Part shown: piece by piece, positions 52,790-62,570 of the stretch
How positions within the stretch are numbered: position 1 is the first letter of the stretch
Layout of the letters: every line of letters begins with the position of its first letter
Assembly: GCF_003259175.1 (NCBI RefSeq)
Contig: NZ_QGOK01000005.1
Coordinates: 62,001-126,000 of the forward strand
Direction of reading: 5' to 3'
Length of the DNA: 64,000 nt
Source: Marinomonas shanghaiensis
Lineage (GTDB): Bacteria; Pseudomonadota; Gammaproteobacteria; Pseudomonadales; Marinomonadaceae
Translations under genes and position numbers: made by a program
The notes under the pieces: model-generated
What the model saw: only the letters and a program-made list of their open reading frames with translations
The model's database searches: none
Told to the model about the DNA's origin: nothing

Positions 52790-53769
52790 AACGCCGTTCT
52801 AAATGCCTCGGCTAAGCGTTTTATCGCCTTAATATTTCGTGGTCCGGGTGTGGCTTCTACGTATTCCAATACCACAAAATGATTGTTTTTCACCGCGGGA
52901 ATATTCTCGAAAGCGGGATTGCTGCGTAAGAAGTTAATTTTTTGCTCTGCAGTAACGTCACCGTAATTGACGATAATGATCACTTCTGGAGAGCGGTCAA
53001 TAACGGCTTCCCAGCCTATTTGTGTCCAGCTTTTTGGCACATCATCGACGATGTTCTTTCCGCCTGCGGCTTCAATCAACGCGGTTGGCATACCGTAACG
53101 ACCAGAAGTAAAAGGTTGTTCTTCACCCGAGTCATACACAAAGACTTTTGGTGCGGTTTTTAAGGGAGTGAGGTTCGCTTGGAAATTGGCTAGATCTTGT
53201 TGATAGCTTTTTACCAAGGCTTGCGCTTGCTCTTCTGTGCCAAAGATGCGGCCTAGATTTAATAGGTCGTTGTACATATCGTCCATGGAGACTTTCGGTT
53301 TATCCATAATATGAATACAACTTTCGGTTAGCTCATACACTTTAATACCGAGTGGTGCCAAGGTATCGGGTGTGACGCCGCCACCGACACGCATGCCGTA
53401 GTTCCAGCCAGCAAAATAAAAGTCGGCATCGGCTCCTAATAGCACTTCTTTACTTGGGTATTTTGGGGACAGTTCTGGTAACTCGCCGATGCCATTTCGC
53501 AGTGTAGGATCAAGGGTTTTCCAGCCAGATACCCCTGTAAAACCGACCATGTGATCTTGCAAGCCAAGTGCCAGCATCATCTCCGTTAGGTTTACATCAT
53601 TCGATACCGCCGCTTTTGGGGCTTGATCAAAGGTGACTTGGCGGTCACAGCTTTGTACCGTAACTGGATAGCCAGAGGCGCTGGCTAGACCTGTGTGTAA
53701 CAGTCCCAGCAAGGTACCGCTGATAAGCAAAGAAGTGCGCTTGATATAGCTATTGACGTTCGTTGTCAT
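52786..53769 (-). CDS. Periplasmic binding protein of a FecCD-type ABC system
   Basis: 327 residues, signal peptide with cleavage near 31 (LASA). Two-lobe BtuF/FhuD fold joined by a long helix; segments LTEMMLALGLQDHMVGFTG, VLLGADADFYFAGWNYGM and WEAVIDRSPEVIIIVNYGD. Ligand could be a ferri-siderophore, cobalamin or a zinc metallophore; the Zur-type box before the operon makes the last worth testing. Confidence 0.87.
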   Translation of the reverse strand: MTTNVNSYIKRTSLLISGTLLGLLHTGLASASGYPVTVQSCDRQVTFDQAPKAAVSNDVNLTEMMLALGLQDHMVGFTGVSGWKTLDPTLRNGIGELPELSPKYPSKEVLLGADADFYFAGWNYGMRVGGGVTPDTLAPLGIKVYELTESCIHIMDKPKVSMDDMYNDLLNLGRIFGTEEQAQALVKSYQQDLANFQANLTPLKTAPKVFVYDSGEEQPFTSGRYGMPTALIEAAGGKNIVDDVPKSWTQIGWEAVIDRSPEVIIIVNYGDVTAEQKINFLRSNPAFENIPAVKNNHFVVLEYVEATPGPRNIKAIKRLAEAFRTAL

Positions 53770-53790
53770 GAATTTGTCCCGTATAATAAA

Positions 53791-54642
53791 TTAATCATTG
53801 ATATAAAAAGAAAATCTTGGTCTTTTGGTCATGGGGTGTTCATCGATGATGGTGTCCACGTCAAACACTTGCTTAATTTGCTGTTGAGTAAAAACATGAT
53901 TTGGCGGTGCACAGGCTTTCATTCCACCCTCTTGCATGATTAACACTCGGTCAGCGTAGGCGGAAGCCAGTGCCAAGTCGTGTAAAGACACAATAATGGT
54001 GCAAGGTAGCTTTGACAGCAAAGCCAATACATCGAGTTGGTGGCGAATGTCTAAATGGTTTGTTGGCTCGTCCAAAATAAGCACATCGGGCCGTTGCGCC
54101 AAGGCCCTAGCGATCATCACACGTTGACGTTCACCGCCGGACAAAGAATCAAAAGACCGATCTGCTAAATGCGCCACATCTAGAAGTACTAAGGTGCTTT
54201 CGATGATATGAGTGTCTTCTTCTGATCGCCCCCACATTAGCGATTTTGGTGTTAAGCCTATCTCTACCATCTCGAAGACGCTTAGGCCAAACTCGCCACC
54301 AGTGTCTTGTAAAACGGTCGCAATACGCTGTGCGCATTGGCGTGGCGACAAGGACCAAAGATTTTTACCGTCCAGTAAAATCGTGCCGCTGGTCGGTTTA
54401 TTGGTACGATAAAGACAGCGTAACAAACTGGTTTTGCCGGAGCCATTTGGCCCCACAATCGCCAGAAATTCACCCGGGTGAACCGTAACCGTGATTGGCT
54501 TGAGTAGCGTCTTGTCACGGTAAGGGGACCAAGCGACGTCATTCAGCTGCATGCCAGCGGGCTGGCAGCCAGAAAAAAACGCATAAGAAGCATCGTCTTG
54601 TTGTGCAAGGTGCTTAGTCGTTGAGAGGGTTGGGTTAATCAA
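53791..54642 (-). CDS. ABC transporter ATP-binding protein, FepC/BtuD type
   Basis: 283 residues. Walker A IVGPNGSGKTSLL, Q-loop VLQDTG, signature SLSGGERQRVMIARALAQ, Walker B VLILDEPTNHLD, switch His in IIVSLHDLALA. First gene of the three-gene operon ATPase-binding protein-permease. The N-terminal ~35 residues precede the usual start and may be untranslated; no internal start with a better ribosome site was found. Confidence 0.9.
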   Translation of the reverse strand: MINPTLSTTKHLAQQDDASYAFFSGCQPAGMQLNDVAWSPYRDKTLLKPITVTVHPGEFLAIVGPNGSGKTSLLRCLYRTNKPTSGTILLDGKNLWSLSPRQCAQRIATVLQDTGGEFGLSVFEMVEIGLTPKSLMWGRSEEDTHIIESTLVLLDVAHLADRSFDSLSGGERQRVMIARALAQRPDVLILDEPTNHLDIRHQLDVLALLSKLPCTIIVSLHDLALASAYADRVLIMQEGGMKACAPPNHVFTQQQIKQVFDVDTIIDEHPMTKRPRFSFYIND

Positions 54643-54667
54643 GGCGAATCAATGTCCGTTATTAATT

Positions 54668-54682
54668 TGTTATAATATAACA
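54668..54682. promoter_or_regulatory. Zur-type box upstream of the FecCD-type ABC operon
   Basis: TGTTATA-A-TATAACA, a perfect 15-base palindrome equal to the core of the gammaproteobacterial Zur motif. It lies 26 bases before the ATPase start on the minus strand. Confidence 0.65.
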
Positions 54683-54874
54683 TTATATAGTGTTGTCGCC
54701 ATCAAGTCTTTTCTTAAAAGGGCGAAAATAGTGTATCAAGCGTCAATAGTATAAAACACGGACTATACGGAAGGAGGATTGTCTCAACAAGCTATGTTGG
54801 CTGGTGAATTTTCATCTTAACATGCGAGAATTGAATGCAGTGTAATAAGAAAGCCTGCTCAGATAACTAAGAGG

Positions 54875-55885
54875 TTATTTGAGCTTCTTGAGCAACCCCC
54901 TAAATTGATCATAAGTGAGTCCCAATGATTGAGCGGCGAGTCGCTGATTGTGTTGATTTTCATTAAGAGCTTGCTGAATTAAGTGTTGTTGCAGTTGAAA
55001 AGTCTGCTCTTTCAAACTCAAAGAGGAATTAAGGGAAAAGCCAGACGGATTTGATTCTATTGTGACTGCCTGTGCGGCTTGTGTATTAATGAGGCTGTCG
55101 CTTGCTTCTTCATGTGCATGAGTAAAAGGATTGATTACGATTTTCTCAACGGGATCGGCTTGGAAGCCCCATCTATAAACGGAACGCTCTACAACGTTTT
55201 TAAGTTCACGAATATTACCAGGCCAATCATATTGCTTTAAAGATGTTAGTGCTTTAGGGCTAAACCCTTGGAAATATTCCCAGCCAAGTTCCGTGCTGAG
55301 TTTCATCGCAAAAAAATTGGCCAATTCTTCGATGTCTTCTTTTCTATCTCGTAATGGAGGAACTTGAATAACATCAAAGGTAAGGCGATCAAGTAGGTCT
55401 GCACGAAATTCGCCTTGCTTGCTAAGAGAAGGTAAATTTGCGTTCGTTGCCGCGACAATTCGAACGTTAACTCGTTGAGTTTTGGCACTGCCGAGGCGTT
55501 CGAACTCACCATATTCAATAAGACGAAGTAGCTTTTCCTGTACCCTAAGAGACATGGTGCCTAGTTCATCAAGAAATAAGGTGCCGCCGTCTGCACGTTC
55601 AAATCTGCCTTGGTAAGTCTTGGTTGCACCAGTAAAAGCCCCTGCTTCATGACCAAACAATTCACTTTCCATCAAGCTGTCACTAATGGCTGCGCAGTTG
55701 ATACTAATAAAAGGCTGATCCCAACGAGGGGATAAATAATGCAATCGCTCTGCGATGAGTTCTTTGCCGCTGCCTCGTTCACCACAGATCAAGATAGGTC
55801 GATTAATTTCTGCCAGAATCGATGCATGATCAAGTGCATCAGCCAGTGCTTGAGAGCTGCCAATAACTCGTTGGTTATTCTTCAT
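54875..55885 (-). CDS. pspF: PspF, activator of the phage-shock operon
   Basis: 336 residues. AAA+ domain begins at residue 7 without any sensor domain, as in PspF: Walker A ICGERGSGKELI, GAFTGA loop, Walker B GGTLFLDELG. C-terminal Fis-type helix-turn-helix (HNQRLAAQSLGLTYDQFRGL). Divergent from pspABCD across 216 bases; PspA should hold it inactive until membrane stress. Confidence 0.95.
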   Translation of the reverse strand: MKNNQRVIGSSQALADALDHASILAEINRPILICGERGSGKELIAERLHYLSPRWDQPFISINCAAISDSLMESELFGHEAGAFTGATKTYQGRFERADGGTLFLDELGTMSLRVQEKLLRLIEYGEFERLGSAKTQRVNVRIVAATNANLPSLSKQGEFRADLLDRLTFDVIQVPPLRDRKEDIEELANFFAMKLSTELGWEYFQGFSPKALTSLKQYDWPGNIRELKNVVERSVYRWGFQADPVEKIVINPFTHAHEEASDSLINTQAAQAVTIESNPSGFSLNSSLSLKEQTFQLQQHLIQQALNENQHNQRLAAQSLGLTYDQFRGLLKKLK

Positions 55886-56035
55886 AAGCTTAATCTACAC
55901 CTTTTACTTTGTTGGTAAAAATAACCATATATTGTGGTTAAAAATACTAATAAATGGCTATAAAAACCAATATAAACTTGTTTTTATAATTCTTTAAAAA
56001 TAATAATTCCATAATAATCATAAGTTTATCGGTTT

Positions 56036-56051
56036 TGGCACGAATGCTGTA
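56036..56051 (+). promoter_or_regulatory. Sigma-54 promoter of pspA
   Basis: TGGCAC-GAATG-CTGTA, close to the E. coli pspA element (TGGCAC-N5-TTGTA), 51 bases before the pspA start. A strong AATAGGAGAT ribosome site follows. Confidence 0.78.
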
Positions 56052-56101
56052 ATAGCAAGAGAAGAAGTTCATCAATTCCATAAGAAATAGGAGATAAAAC
56101 C

Positions 56102-56773
56102 ATGGGTATTTTTTCAAGAATGACGGACATTATTAATAGCAACTTAACCTCGTTGCTGGATAAAGCCGAAGACCCTAAAAAAATGATTCGCATGATGATT
56201 CAAGAGATGGAAGAAACATTAGTCGAAGTGCGCTCTAGCTCTGCTCGCGTCATTGCCGATCGTAAAACCACAGGACGCCGTTTGGAGCGTATGCGCAGTG
56301 AAGCAGCAGAGTGGGAAAGCAAAGCTATGCTGGCAATTAATAAAGGGCGAGAAGACCTAGCTCGAGCCGCTCTTGCAGAAAAGCAGCAAATAGAAAAAGA
56401 AATAGCAGTCATTGATAAAGAATTGTCTGCTTTGGATGAGCACCTTGAGCATTTAAATGAAGAAGTAGGACAGTTACAAATCAAATTGAATGATGCCAAA
56501 GCTAAGCAAAAAGCCATGTTGTTGCGTCAATCCAGCGTAGAAAGTCGTATGCGTGTGAAACGTCAGAATCATAAAGAAGCATTAGACGATGCTTTTGAGA
56601 AATTTGAACGCTTTGAGCGCCGTGTTGATAGCTTAGAAGGTCAACTTGAGTCTATGGATATCGGGATGCAGCCAAAAGCAGACTTGAAATCACAAATTGA
56701 TGCCTTAGCGGAAGATGATGATATCAACAATGAGTTGGCTCGTCTGAAAGAGAAAATGACTAAGGCCAACTAA
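56102..56773 (+). CDS. pspA: PspA phage-shock protein / ESCRT-III-like membrane effector
   Basis: 223 residues. PspA/IM30 signature MGIFSRMTDIINSNLTSLLD then AEDPKKMIRMMIQEMEE, almost wholly coiled coil to about 215. Binds PspF in the resting cell and coats stressed inner membrane. Confidence 0.96.
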   Translation: MGIFSRMTDIINSNLTSLLDKAEDPKKMIRMMIQEMEETLVEVRSSSARVIADRKTTGRRLERMRSEAAEWESKAMLAINKGREDLARAALAEKQQIEKEIAVIDKELSALDEHLEHLNEEVGQLQIKLNDAKAKQKAMLLRQSSVESRMRVKRQNHKEALDDAFEKFERFERRVDSLEGQLESMDIGMQPKADLKSQIDALAEDDDINNELARLKEKMTKAN

Positions 56774-56811
56774 GCTGAATTTTTATCAGTTAATAAAAAA
56801 GGAATTGCACT

Positions 56812-57060
56812 ATGAGTATGGCTGTATTTTTGTTTGTTCCTACCATCATTTTTATGTCGATAGTGGCACCTATTTGGTTGTTATTGCATTACCGAAGTAA
56901 GAATCGTGCCGTAAAGGGATTAGATGAGAGTGATAAGCGGGAGTTAGAGTCTCTATTAATGCAGGCTGATAAATTGACAGATCGTGTACAAGCGTTGGAA
57001 AAAATCTTAGATGTAGAAAGCCCTGATTGGCGTAGTAGAGATAATGATGAGTACCGATGA
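56812..57060 (+). CDS. pspB: PspB
   Basis: 82 residues: one N-terminal membrane helix (VFLFVPTIIFMSIVAPIWLL), then a polar segment with DKRELESLLMQADKLTDRVQ and ALEKILD typical of PspB. Signals membrane stress with PspC to PspA. Confidence 0.93.
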   Translation: MSMAVFLFVPTIIFMSIVAPIWLLLHYRSKNRAVKGLDESDKRELESLLMQADKLTDRVQALEKILDVESPDWRSRDNDEYR

Positions 57061-57108
57061 TCTTCGAGTAATTGAGCAGTAGAGGATTAGTTAGTCGAGA
57101 GGAATAAA

Positions 57109-57558
57109 ATGATGAATGGCAAAATGAAAGAAAGTTTTAAGTCTAAAAAATCCCATGGCTGGAATTTGAATTTATATCGTAATAAGAAAAAAGGTTACTT
57201 CGGGGGAGTATGTGCTGGCTTAGCAGACCATTTTGATGTCGACGCATGGGTGGTACGGCTTTTTACCTTTGGGGGCTTTTTATTTCTTGGTAGCTTTGTG
57301 GTTATTGCTTATATCGCGCTTTGGTGGTTCTTGGATGTTCGCCCCAAAGGTGAGGATGGGTACGAATATGAATACGATGAGCATCAACAAAGTTATCGGC
57401 CAAAGAAGATGTTTAAGTACGCTGATAGTGCGAACTCAAGGTTACGTCGTGCTAAAGAAAAATTGGATGATGCGGCGAGACGCGTTACTGAGATGGAGCG
57501 ACATGTTACATCTAAAAAATTCGATCTAGATCGTGAATTCTCAAAGCTTAGGGACTAA
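57109..57558 (+). CDS. pspC: PspC
   Basis: 149 residues. PspC domain (LYRNKKKGYFGGVCAGLADH then FDVDAWVVRLFTF) with membrane helix LFLGSFVVIAYIALWWFL near 60-78 and a C-terminal coiled coil. Partner of PspB. Confidence 0.95.
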   Translation: MMNGKMKESFKSKKSHGWNLNLYRNKKKGYFGGVCAGLADHFDVDAWVVRLFTFGGFLFLGSFVVIAYIALWWFLDVRPKGEDGYEYEYDEHQQSYRPKKMFKYADSANSRLRRAKEKLDDAARRVTEMERHVTSKKFDLDREFSKLRD

Positions 57559-57591
57559 TCTTTAATCTGTGCAAGTAAGGAGGGCTGGTAA

Positions 57592-57774
57592 ATGCAGATG
57601 AAATCGTCTTTTTTCCTCTTATTGTTGGGAAATGTATGCCTATATTTGGATGCAGTTTTCGCTTTTGTATTGGCTGTGGCGATGGATTGTCTACTGGTTT
57701 TGTTGTTGAATATTCCCATTGCTGTTATTTTGTACAGTATGGGGCGCTTATTATCAAAACGGATTTATATTTGA
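57592..57774 (+). CDS. Small two-helix membrane protein in the psp operon (PspD position)
   Basis: 60 residues, nearly all hydrophobic (two helices, about 5-30 and 33-55) with a basic end SKRI. AAGGAGGGCTGGTAA precedes the ATG. It holds the place of pspD but the sequence is too short and hydrophobic to prove homology. Confidence 0.65.
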   Translation: MQMKSSFFLLLLGNVCLYLDAVFAFVLAVAMDCLLVLLLNIPIAVILYSMGRLLSKRIYI

Positions 57775-57797
57775 AATAAAAGATCTTGGGAGGTTTG

Positions 57798-58907
57798 ATG
57801 GAGGTCAAATATGCTTATCTTTCATCCCAAGTTGAGCATCTTGCTTTGGGTTTAATGTTGCTAGTTTGTACTCCTTACCTTTATGCAGGCGATTATATTT
57901 GGTCATTACCTGCATGGATGCCGGTTCCGACCGTCCCTGTGGATAACCCAATGAGCGAGGAAAAAGTCACGTTAGGCCAGCGTCTCTTTTATGATGCCAA
58001 TTTGTCTGGGCCTGGTTACATGTCTTGCTCTACTTGTCATATGCCTGAACATTCCTTTTCAGAGCAAAGACCTGTTTCTGTTGGTGTTACAGGGCAGTTT
58101 CATAGCCGGAATGCCATGGCGATTGTGAATGTGGCCTATATGAAAACGCTAACCTGGGCGAACCCTAATGAAGTGCGCTTAGAAGACCAAGCAAAGGTTC
58201 CTATTTTTGGTACTCATCCTATTGAAATGGATACCAAAGGCCAAGAAGGTAAAGTAATTTTGTTTTTACAGCGTGATCCTATTTATCCAGATTTATTTCA
58301 AAAAGCCTTTCCTAATCAAAACCCCCCAATTAGCTTCGATACCATTACTAAATCGATAGCTTCCTTTGAGCGTACTTTAATAAGCTATCAATCTCCTTAC
58401 GATGACTACAAGTACAATCATAATGACAGCGCCATGAGCGAGGAGGCGAAACAAGGGGAAGCGTTGTTTATGAGTGACAGAGTTGGGTGTTCCGCTTGTC
58501 ATTCGGGGGTGCATTTTTCCGACGCAACGCAAGCGTCAGTTTTTCATAATACGGGGCTTTATAACCTAGACGGACAAGGTGCGTATCCAGAAGGTAATCA
58601 AGGTTTGTATGAATACACAGGAAATGCATTAGATCGAGGACGATTTAGAACGCCAACCTTGCGCAATATCGCGAAAACCGCCCCTTATATGCATGACGGC
58701 TCTATCGCAACACTTGAGGAGGTAATAGAGCATTATGCGGCTGGTGGACGTGCTGCTCAGCAAGGGGAAGCGTCTCCTTTGCTTGATGATAAGTTACATC
58801 GTTTTGTATTAACAGACGATGAAAAGCAGCAACTCATTGCTTTCTTGACTAGCCTCACAGATACCACTTTTATAGACAATCCACGTTTTACGACGCCATT
58901 TAGATAG
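57798..58907 (+). CDS. Di-haem cytochrome c peroxidase
   Basis: 369 residues from ATG 57798 with GGGAGG five bases upstream; a TTG at 57786 is weaker. Signal peptide to about 30 (LYAG). Haem sites CSTCH at 77-81 and CSACH at 231-235, with the family segments HSRNAMAIVNVAYM and GRFRTPTLRNIAKTAPYMHDG. Periplasmic reduction of H2O2. It starts 23 bases after the previous small gene with no terminator between, so it is read with the psp operon. Confidence 0.9.
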   Translation: MEVKYAYLSSQVEHLALGLMLLVCTPYLYAGDYIWSLPAWMPVPTVPVDNPMSEEKVTLGQRLFYDANLSGPGYMSCSTCHMPEHSFSEQRPVSVGVTGQFHSRNAMAIVNVAYMKTLTWANPNEVRLEDQAKVPIFGTHPIEMDTKGQEGKVILFLQRDPIYPDLFQKAFPNQNPPISFDTITKSIASFERTLISYQSPYDDYKYNHNDSAMSEEAKQGEALFMSDRVGCSACHSGVHFSDATQASVFHNTGLYNLDGQGAYPEGNQGLYEYTGNALDRGRFRTPTLRNIAKTAPYMHDGSIATLEEVIEHYAAGGRAAQQGEASPLLDDKLHRFVLTDDEKQQLIAFLTSLTDTTFIDNPRFTTPFR

Positions 58908-58920
58908 TATGAGATAGACA

Positions 58921-58960
58921 AAACCGTCGAAATTGATGGATGATTACGACGGTTTTTTTT
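58921..58960 (+). terminator. Terminator of the psp/peroxidase operon
   Basis: AAACCGTCG (58921-58929) and CGACGGTTT (58947-58955) followed by a T-run to 58960. Confidence 0.85.
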
Positions 58961-58980
58961 AGGTTTTAAAAAGTACTTTA

Positions 58981-60597
58981 TTAAACCGTGAAGCGTTTAA
59001 CCTGAGACGCCAATTCATCAGAATTGGTCAGCGTTTCATGAACGGAATGGCTGATACGTCTCGATATGTTCATCACATCTTTTGACATACTGGCAAGACT
59101 GGACAGGTTCTCGTTTATCTCGTCGGTGACCTTACTTTGCTCTTCGGTGGCGCTGGCGGTTTGCGCGGTAAAGTCATAAATGCGTCCCGCAGAGGCTTTT
59201 ACTACGGCAATGGATTCCATGGTGTTACGAGAAAGAGAGACGCTAGTGCCGGCCATATCGACACTTTGGGTAATGGCGCTGACCGCGTTACTGACGCCAG
59301 ACTGTAAGTCATTGATCATTTTTTGAATGTCTTCGGTGGAGGCTTGTGTTTTGCTGGCGAGGTTGCGCACTTCGTCCGCTACCACCGCAAAGCCTCGACC
59401 TTGTTCACCCGCTCTGGCCGCTTCGATGGCTGCGTTTAAAGCGAGTAAATTGGTTTGCTCGGAAATGCCAAGGATGACATCCAAGACGGACGCAATTTTA
59501 TCGGATCGTTCTGAAAGCTGATTGATGACCCCCGCTGCACCCTTGATTTGCTCCGCAAGACCATCCAATTGAGAAATCGCCTTGTCTAATTGTTGTACAC
59601 CATCGTCTGCCGAGCGGTTTAGTGCCTCGACTTCCGCGACGGTATTGGCGGCATTTTGCGCGACTTCACGAGTGGCTCCTCCCATTTCTTCCACTGCGGT
59701 AACCACAAAATCCAATGCTTGGTTTTGACGTTCACTCAGGTTCGCCGATTCCGCGGCAGATTCTCCTAAGTTAAACATTTCTTGGCGAATATGTTCACAG
59801 CCGTTGCGAACTTGTCCAATTAAACTGCCAAGACGAGCGACAAACTCATCCAGTTCTCGGCTTAGCTCTCCTGTTTCGTCTGTCTTTTTACTGTTAATAC
59901 GTCGAGTTAAGTCGCCATCGCCAGAACTGATTTCACGTACTCCTGATGTGACCAACTTTATGGCTTTAGAAATATTTCGAGGAGCAAACCATGCCAGTAC
60001 GATACTTAACAACAAAGCAAAAATAGCAAAGACGCCGACAATCATTTTAAATGTATTGGTAAATTCATTGATAGCTTGATTTTCTAGCTCGGAATATTTG
60101 CTGATGAGCTCCTCTGAATGGTCGTATAATGAACGCAGTTCGGTAAAATCTGTTTGATTTTCACCAATAAAAAGGATCATGGCCGAATCTGGGTTATCTT
60201 TCATTGAGCGGATAATGTCGAGATTACCTGCTGACCATTTTTTATAAAGCACATCAAAGTTTATCAAAAGCTGTGATATTTCATTGATCTCTGCCGTGAG
60301 TTTTTGAAATTGGTGCATCCTATCCAACGCCTGTTGAGCGTTAGATAAAATATCTGCTTCTAGTTCCTTGGTGGACTTGTCTTCTTGTTCAAAAACGAGT
60401 GTGGCGAGTGCTAACCGTGATTGATATAAGTCTCGATCCGCGTTCTGAATTAACGAAGTGCCAGAGGCATATTTACCAATACTATTTTGCAAGTAGCTGA
60501 CCAGTGTCTCGGTAGAGATTATGACCAGTAAAAATACCAGTGCCAAACCGCCAAAAATTAGCGTATAGCGCCCTCTTATCGTCTGTAGCATTGTCAT
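58981..60597 (-). CDS. Transmembrane methyl-accepting chemotaxis protein
   Basis: 538 residues. Membrane helix near 12-32, helical periplasmic sensor (four-helix-bundle type) to about 190, second helix about 190-212, HAMP ([20 protein letters not shown]), then a full signalling domain with tip [20 protein letters not shown]. Ligand unknown. No che genes nearby. Confidence 0.92.
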   Translation of the reverse strand: MTMLQTIRGRYTLIFGGLALVFLLVIISTETLVSYLQNSIGKYASGTSLIQNADRDLYQSRLALATLVFEQEDKSTKELEADILSNAQQALDRMHQFQKLTAEINEISQLLINFDVLYKKWSAGNLDIIRSMKDNPDSAMILFIGENQTDFTELRSLYDHSEELISKYSELENQAINEFTNTFKMIVGVFAIFALLLSIVLAWFAPRNISKAIKLVTSGVREISSGDGDLTRRINSKKTDETGELSRELDEFVARLGSLIGQVRNGCEHIRQEMFNLGESAAESANLSERQNQALDFVVTAVEEMGGATREVAQNAANTVAEVEALNRSADDGVQQLDKAISQLDGLAEQIKGAAGVINQLSERSDKIASVLDVILGISEQTNLLALNAAIEAARAGEQGRGFAVVADEVRNLASKTQASTEDIQKMINDLQSGVSNAVSAITQSVDMAGTSVSLSRNTMESIAVVKASAGRIYDFTAQTASATEEQSKVTDEINENLSSLASMSKDVMNISRRISHSVHETLTNSDELASQVKRFTV

Positions 60598-60793
60598 GAA
60601 TGTATCCCTGTATTAGAAGACGTTGAAAACCAAATTGGAAAACCTCGTACTATACCGCTGTCCTTCAGTTTTGGAGCGTTCTGGATAAGACAATAGACTC
60701 ATTCATAAAAATGGCACCCGGATCTGAAATGTGCAAGTAATTAGAATGTTATTTAGCGGTATTTTTTTAAGTGGCATTTTTTGAGGGAAAAAT

Positions 60794-60832
60794 AGCCGAG
60801 CCCACGAGTGGTCGTGTCGAGTGGGCGAGGCT
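60794..60832. terminator. Hairpin between chemoreceptor and GST genes
   Basis: AGCCGAGCCCAC (60794-60805) and GTGGGCGAGGCT (60821-60832) pair with an internal GA/GA mismatch; T-run lies on the plus side. Which gene it serves is unclear because both neighbours are on the minus strand. Confidence 0.45.
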
Positions 60833-60895
60833 TTTTTATGTATGACTTGCGATGGTTAAACGGCATTTGTGTCAAAGCCGCATTTATATTGGGTA

Positions 60896-61507
60896 TTAAT
60901 CTTGTGTAATGGGAACGAACCAATCCAAGGCTTCAATATCTTTAATCCAGCGCTGAATATTCGGGTACTTAGACAATTGATAAGCACCGCCTTCTTCCGC
61001 GACATGGGTGTAAGGGAAGAGACAAATATCCGCCAGTGTGATGGTATTTCCCACTAAAAATGTCTCTGTTGCTAGGGTCTCTTCCATCTGTTTTAACGCG
61101 GCGTGACCTTGCTCTATTCGGTCTGGTAGCATCTGCTTTTTCAGGTCTGTCATGGCGTTGTGAGTCAGCCAAAAACGTGGTGAGGCAATATTAGGTTCAT
61201 GGCTGTATTGTTCCCAGAATAACCATTTATAGACCTTGGCTCTTAGGATGGGATCGGACGGCAACAAGGCGCCTTTATGCTGTTCTGCAAGATATAAGAG
61301 CACCGCATTGCTCTCGCTCAAGCATTGTCCATCATCCAATTCCAGCACCGGAATTTTACCGTTTGGGCTCATGGCCAAGAAAGACTCTGTGTGAGTTTCG
61401 CCTTTGGTGATGTCATATTGCTTCAACGTCACTTTTAAACCTAAATAGGCACATAACAAACGGATTTTATAACCGTTTCCTGAAGGCAAAAAATCGTGCA
61501 GAATCAT
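60896..61507 (-). CDS. Glutathione S-transferase family protein
   Basis: 203 residues from ATG 61507, which has AAGGAGACGAGC before it; the open extension to 61693 is not family-like. N-terminal thioredoxin fold (GNGYKIRLLCAYLGL, PNGKIPVLELDDGQCLSESN) and C-terminal helices with NTITLADICLFPYTH. Divergent from the DJ-1/PfpI gene. Confidence 0.9.
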   Translation of the reverse strand: MILHDFLPSGNGYKIRLLCAYLGLKVTLKQYDITKGETHTESFLAMSPNGKIPVLELDDGQCLSESNAVLLYLAEQHKGALLPSDPILRAKVYKWLFWEQYSHEPNIASPRFWLTHNAMTDLKKQMLPDRIEQGHAALKQMEETLATETFLVGNTITLADICLFPYTHVAEEGGAYQLSKYPNIQRWIKDIEALDWFVPITQD

Positions 61508-61722
61508 GCTCGTCTCCTTATTAGTTTGAGGTTGGATCATCTGACAAACAGCGCACGGAAAAAAGCCAATTAAATTGATGGCAGGTATAACGGATTTTGA
61601 TAAATGGAAGAAGGTTAGAGTGCCCAAATTGAAGCGGTGATTGGATGATAATGGCGGATAGTGTGTTTTAATGAGAAAAATTCGCCTATACATTGGGCGT
61701 GTTATTTACAGGAGTATAACGT

Positions 61723-62316
61723 ATGAATGTCGGTATTTATCTTTATGAGAAAGCGGAAGTCTTGGATTTTTCAGGCCCATTTGAAGTGTTTACAACCGCG
61801 TCTCGTGTTTGCCAAAACGAGGACCCTTTTCAGGTATTTTTGATCGGTGAGTCGGGTGAAACCATTGCGGCTAGGGCTGGGTATAAAGTAGTGCCGGATT
61901 ATGGCTTTCATAATCACCCACAGATTGATGTTTTCATTGTCGTGGGTGGTGATCATACTGCAGAAATTCACAAGCCTAAGGTGATCAGCTGGATTCATCA
62001 ACAAGCCCAACAAGCCAGTTTGGTTGCCTCTGTTTGTACGGGAGCATTTTTGTTAGCAAAAGCGCAGGTATTTGAGGATCAACAAGTGACGACACATTGG
62101 GAAGATATTGCGGATTTAAGGGCGCAATTTCCAACATTGGATGTGGTGGAAGGAGTGCGCTGGGTTGATGCGGGTGATGTCGTCACGTCAGCGGGTATTT
62201 CTGCCGGTATCGACATGAGTTTGCACCTTGTGAGTCGGCTGCATAGCCAAGCACTGGCTGAAAAAACCGCTCGCCAAATGGATTTTGACTGGACAAAAAA
62301 TCCAGACAAGCTTTGA
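61723..62316 (+). CDS. DJ-1/PfpI family protein
   Basis: 197 residues. Nucleophile elbow SVCTGAFLLAKA with Cys near 106, acidic partner in FDFSGPFEV-type start (LDFSGPFEVFTTA) and VTSAGISAGIDMSLHLVSR at the end, as in the amidotransferase domain of GlxA regulators or isonitrile hydratase. No DNA-binding domain follows, so an enzyme is more likely. Confidence 0.87.
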   Translation: MNVGIYLYEKAEVLDFSGPFEVFTTASRVCQNEDPFQVFLIGESGETIAARAGYKVVPDYGFHNHPQIDVFIVVGGDHTAEIHKPKVISWIHQQAQQASLVASVCTGAFLLAKAQVFEDQQVTTHWEDIADLRAQFPTLDVVEGVRWVDAGDVVTSAGISAGIDMSLHLVSRLHSQALAEKTARQMDFDWTKNPDKL

Positions 62317-62570
62317 TTTTATCTTAACGAAAGGGTGGGGAAATTGGGTTGTGTTTTTGGGGGTATTGGGCAGAAAAAAAAACAAATTGACTCACTTTCC
62401 TCACATTAGCTCCTTATTTTTTCAATCTCTTATGGTTTCGGATCACCTGATTTTATTGTAATAATGTAAATAGAAAAAAACGAAATAGGCTGTTGCTTTT
62501 GATTTGCGGGCGCTCAAGCGAGAGTCGGCGAGAAAAAGCGTTATCACAAATATTATTATGAGGTAATAAC

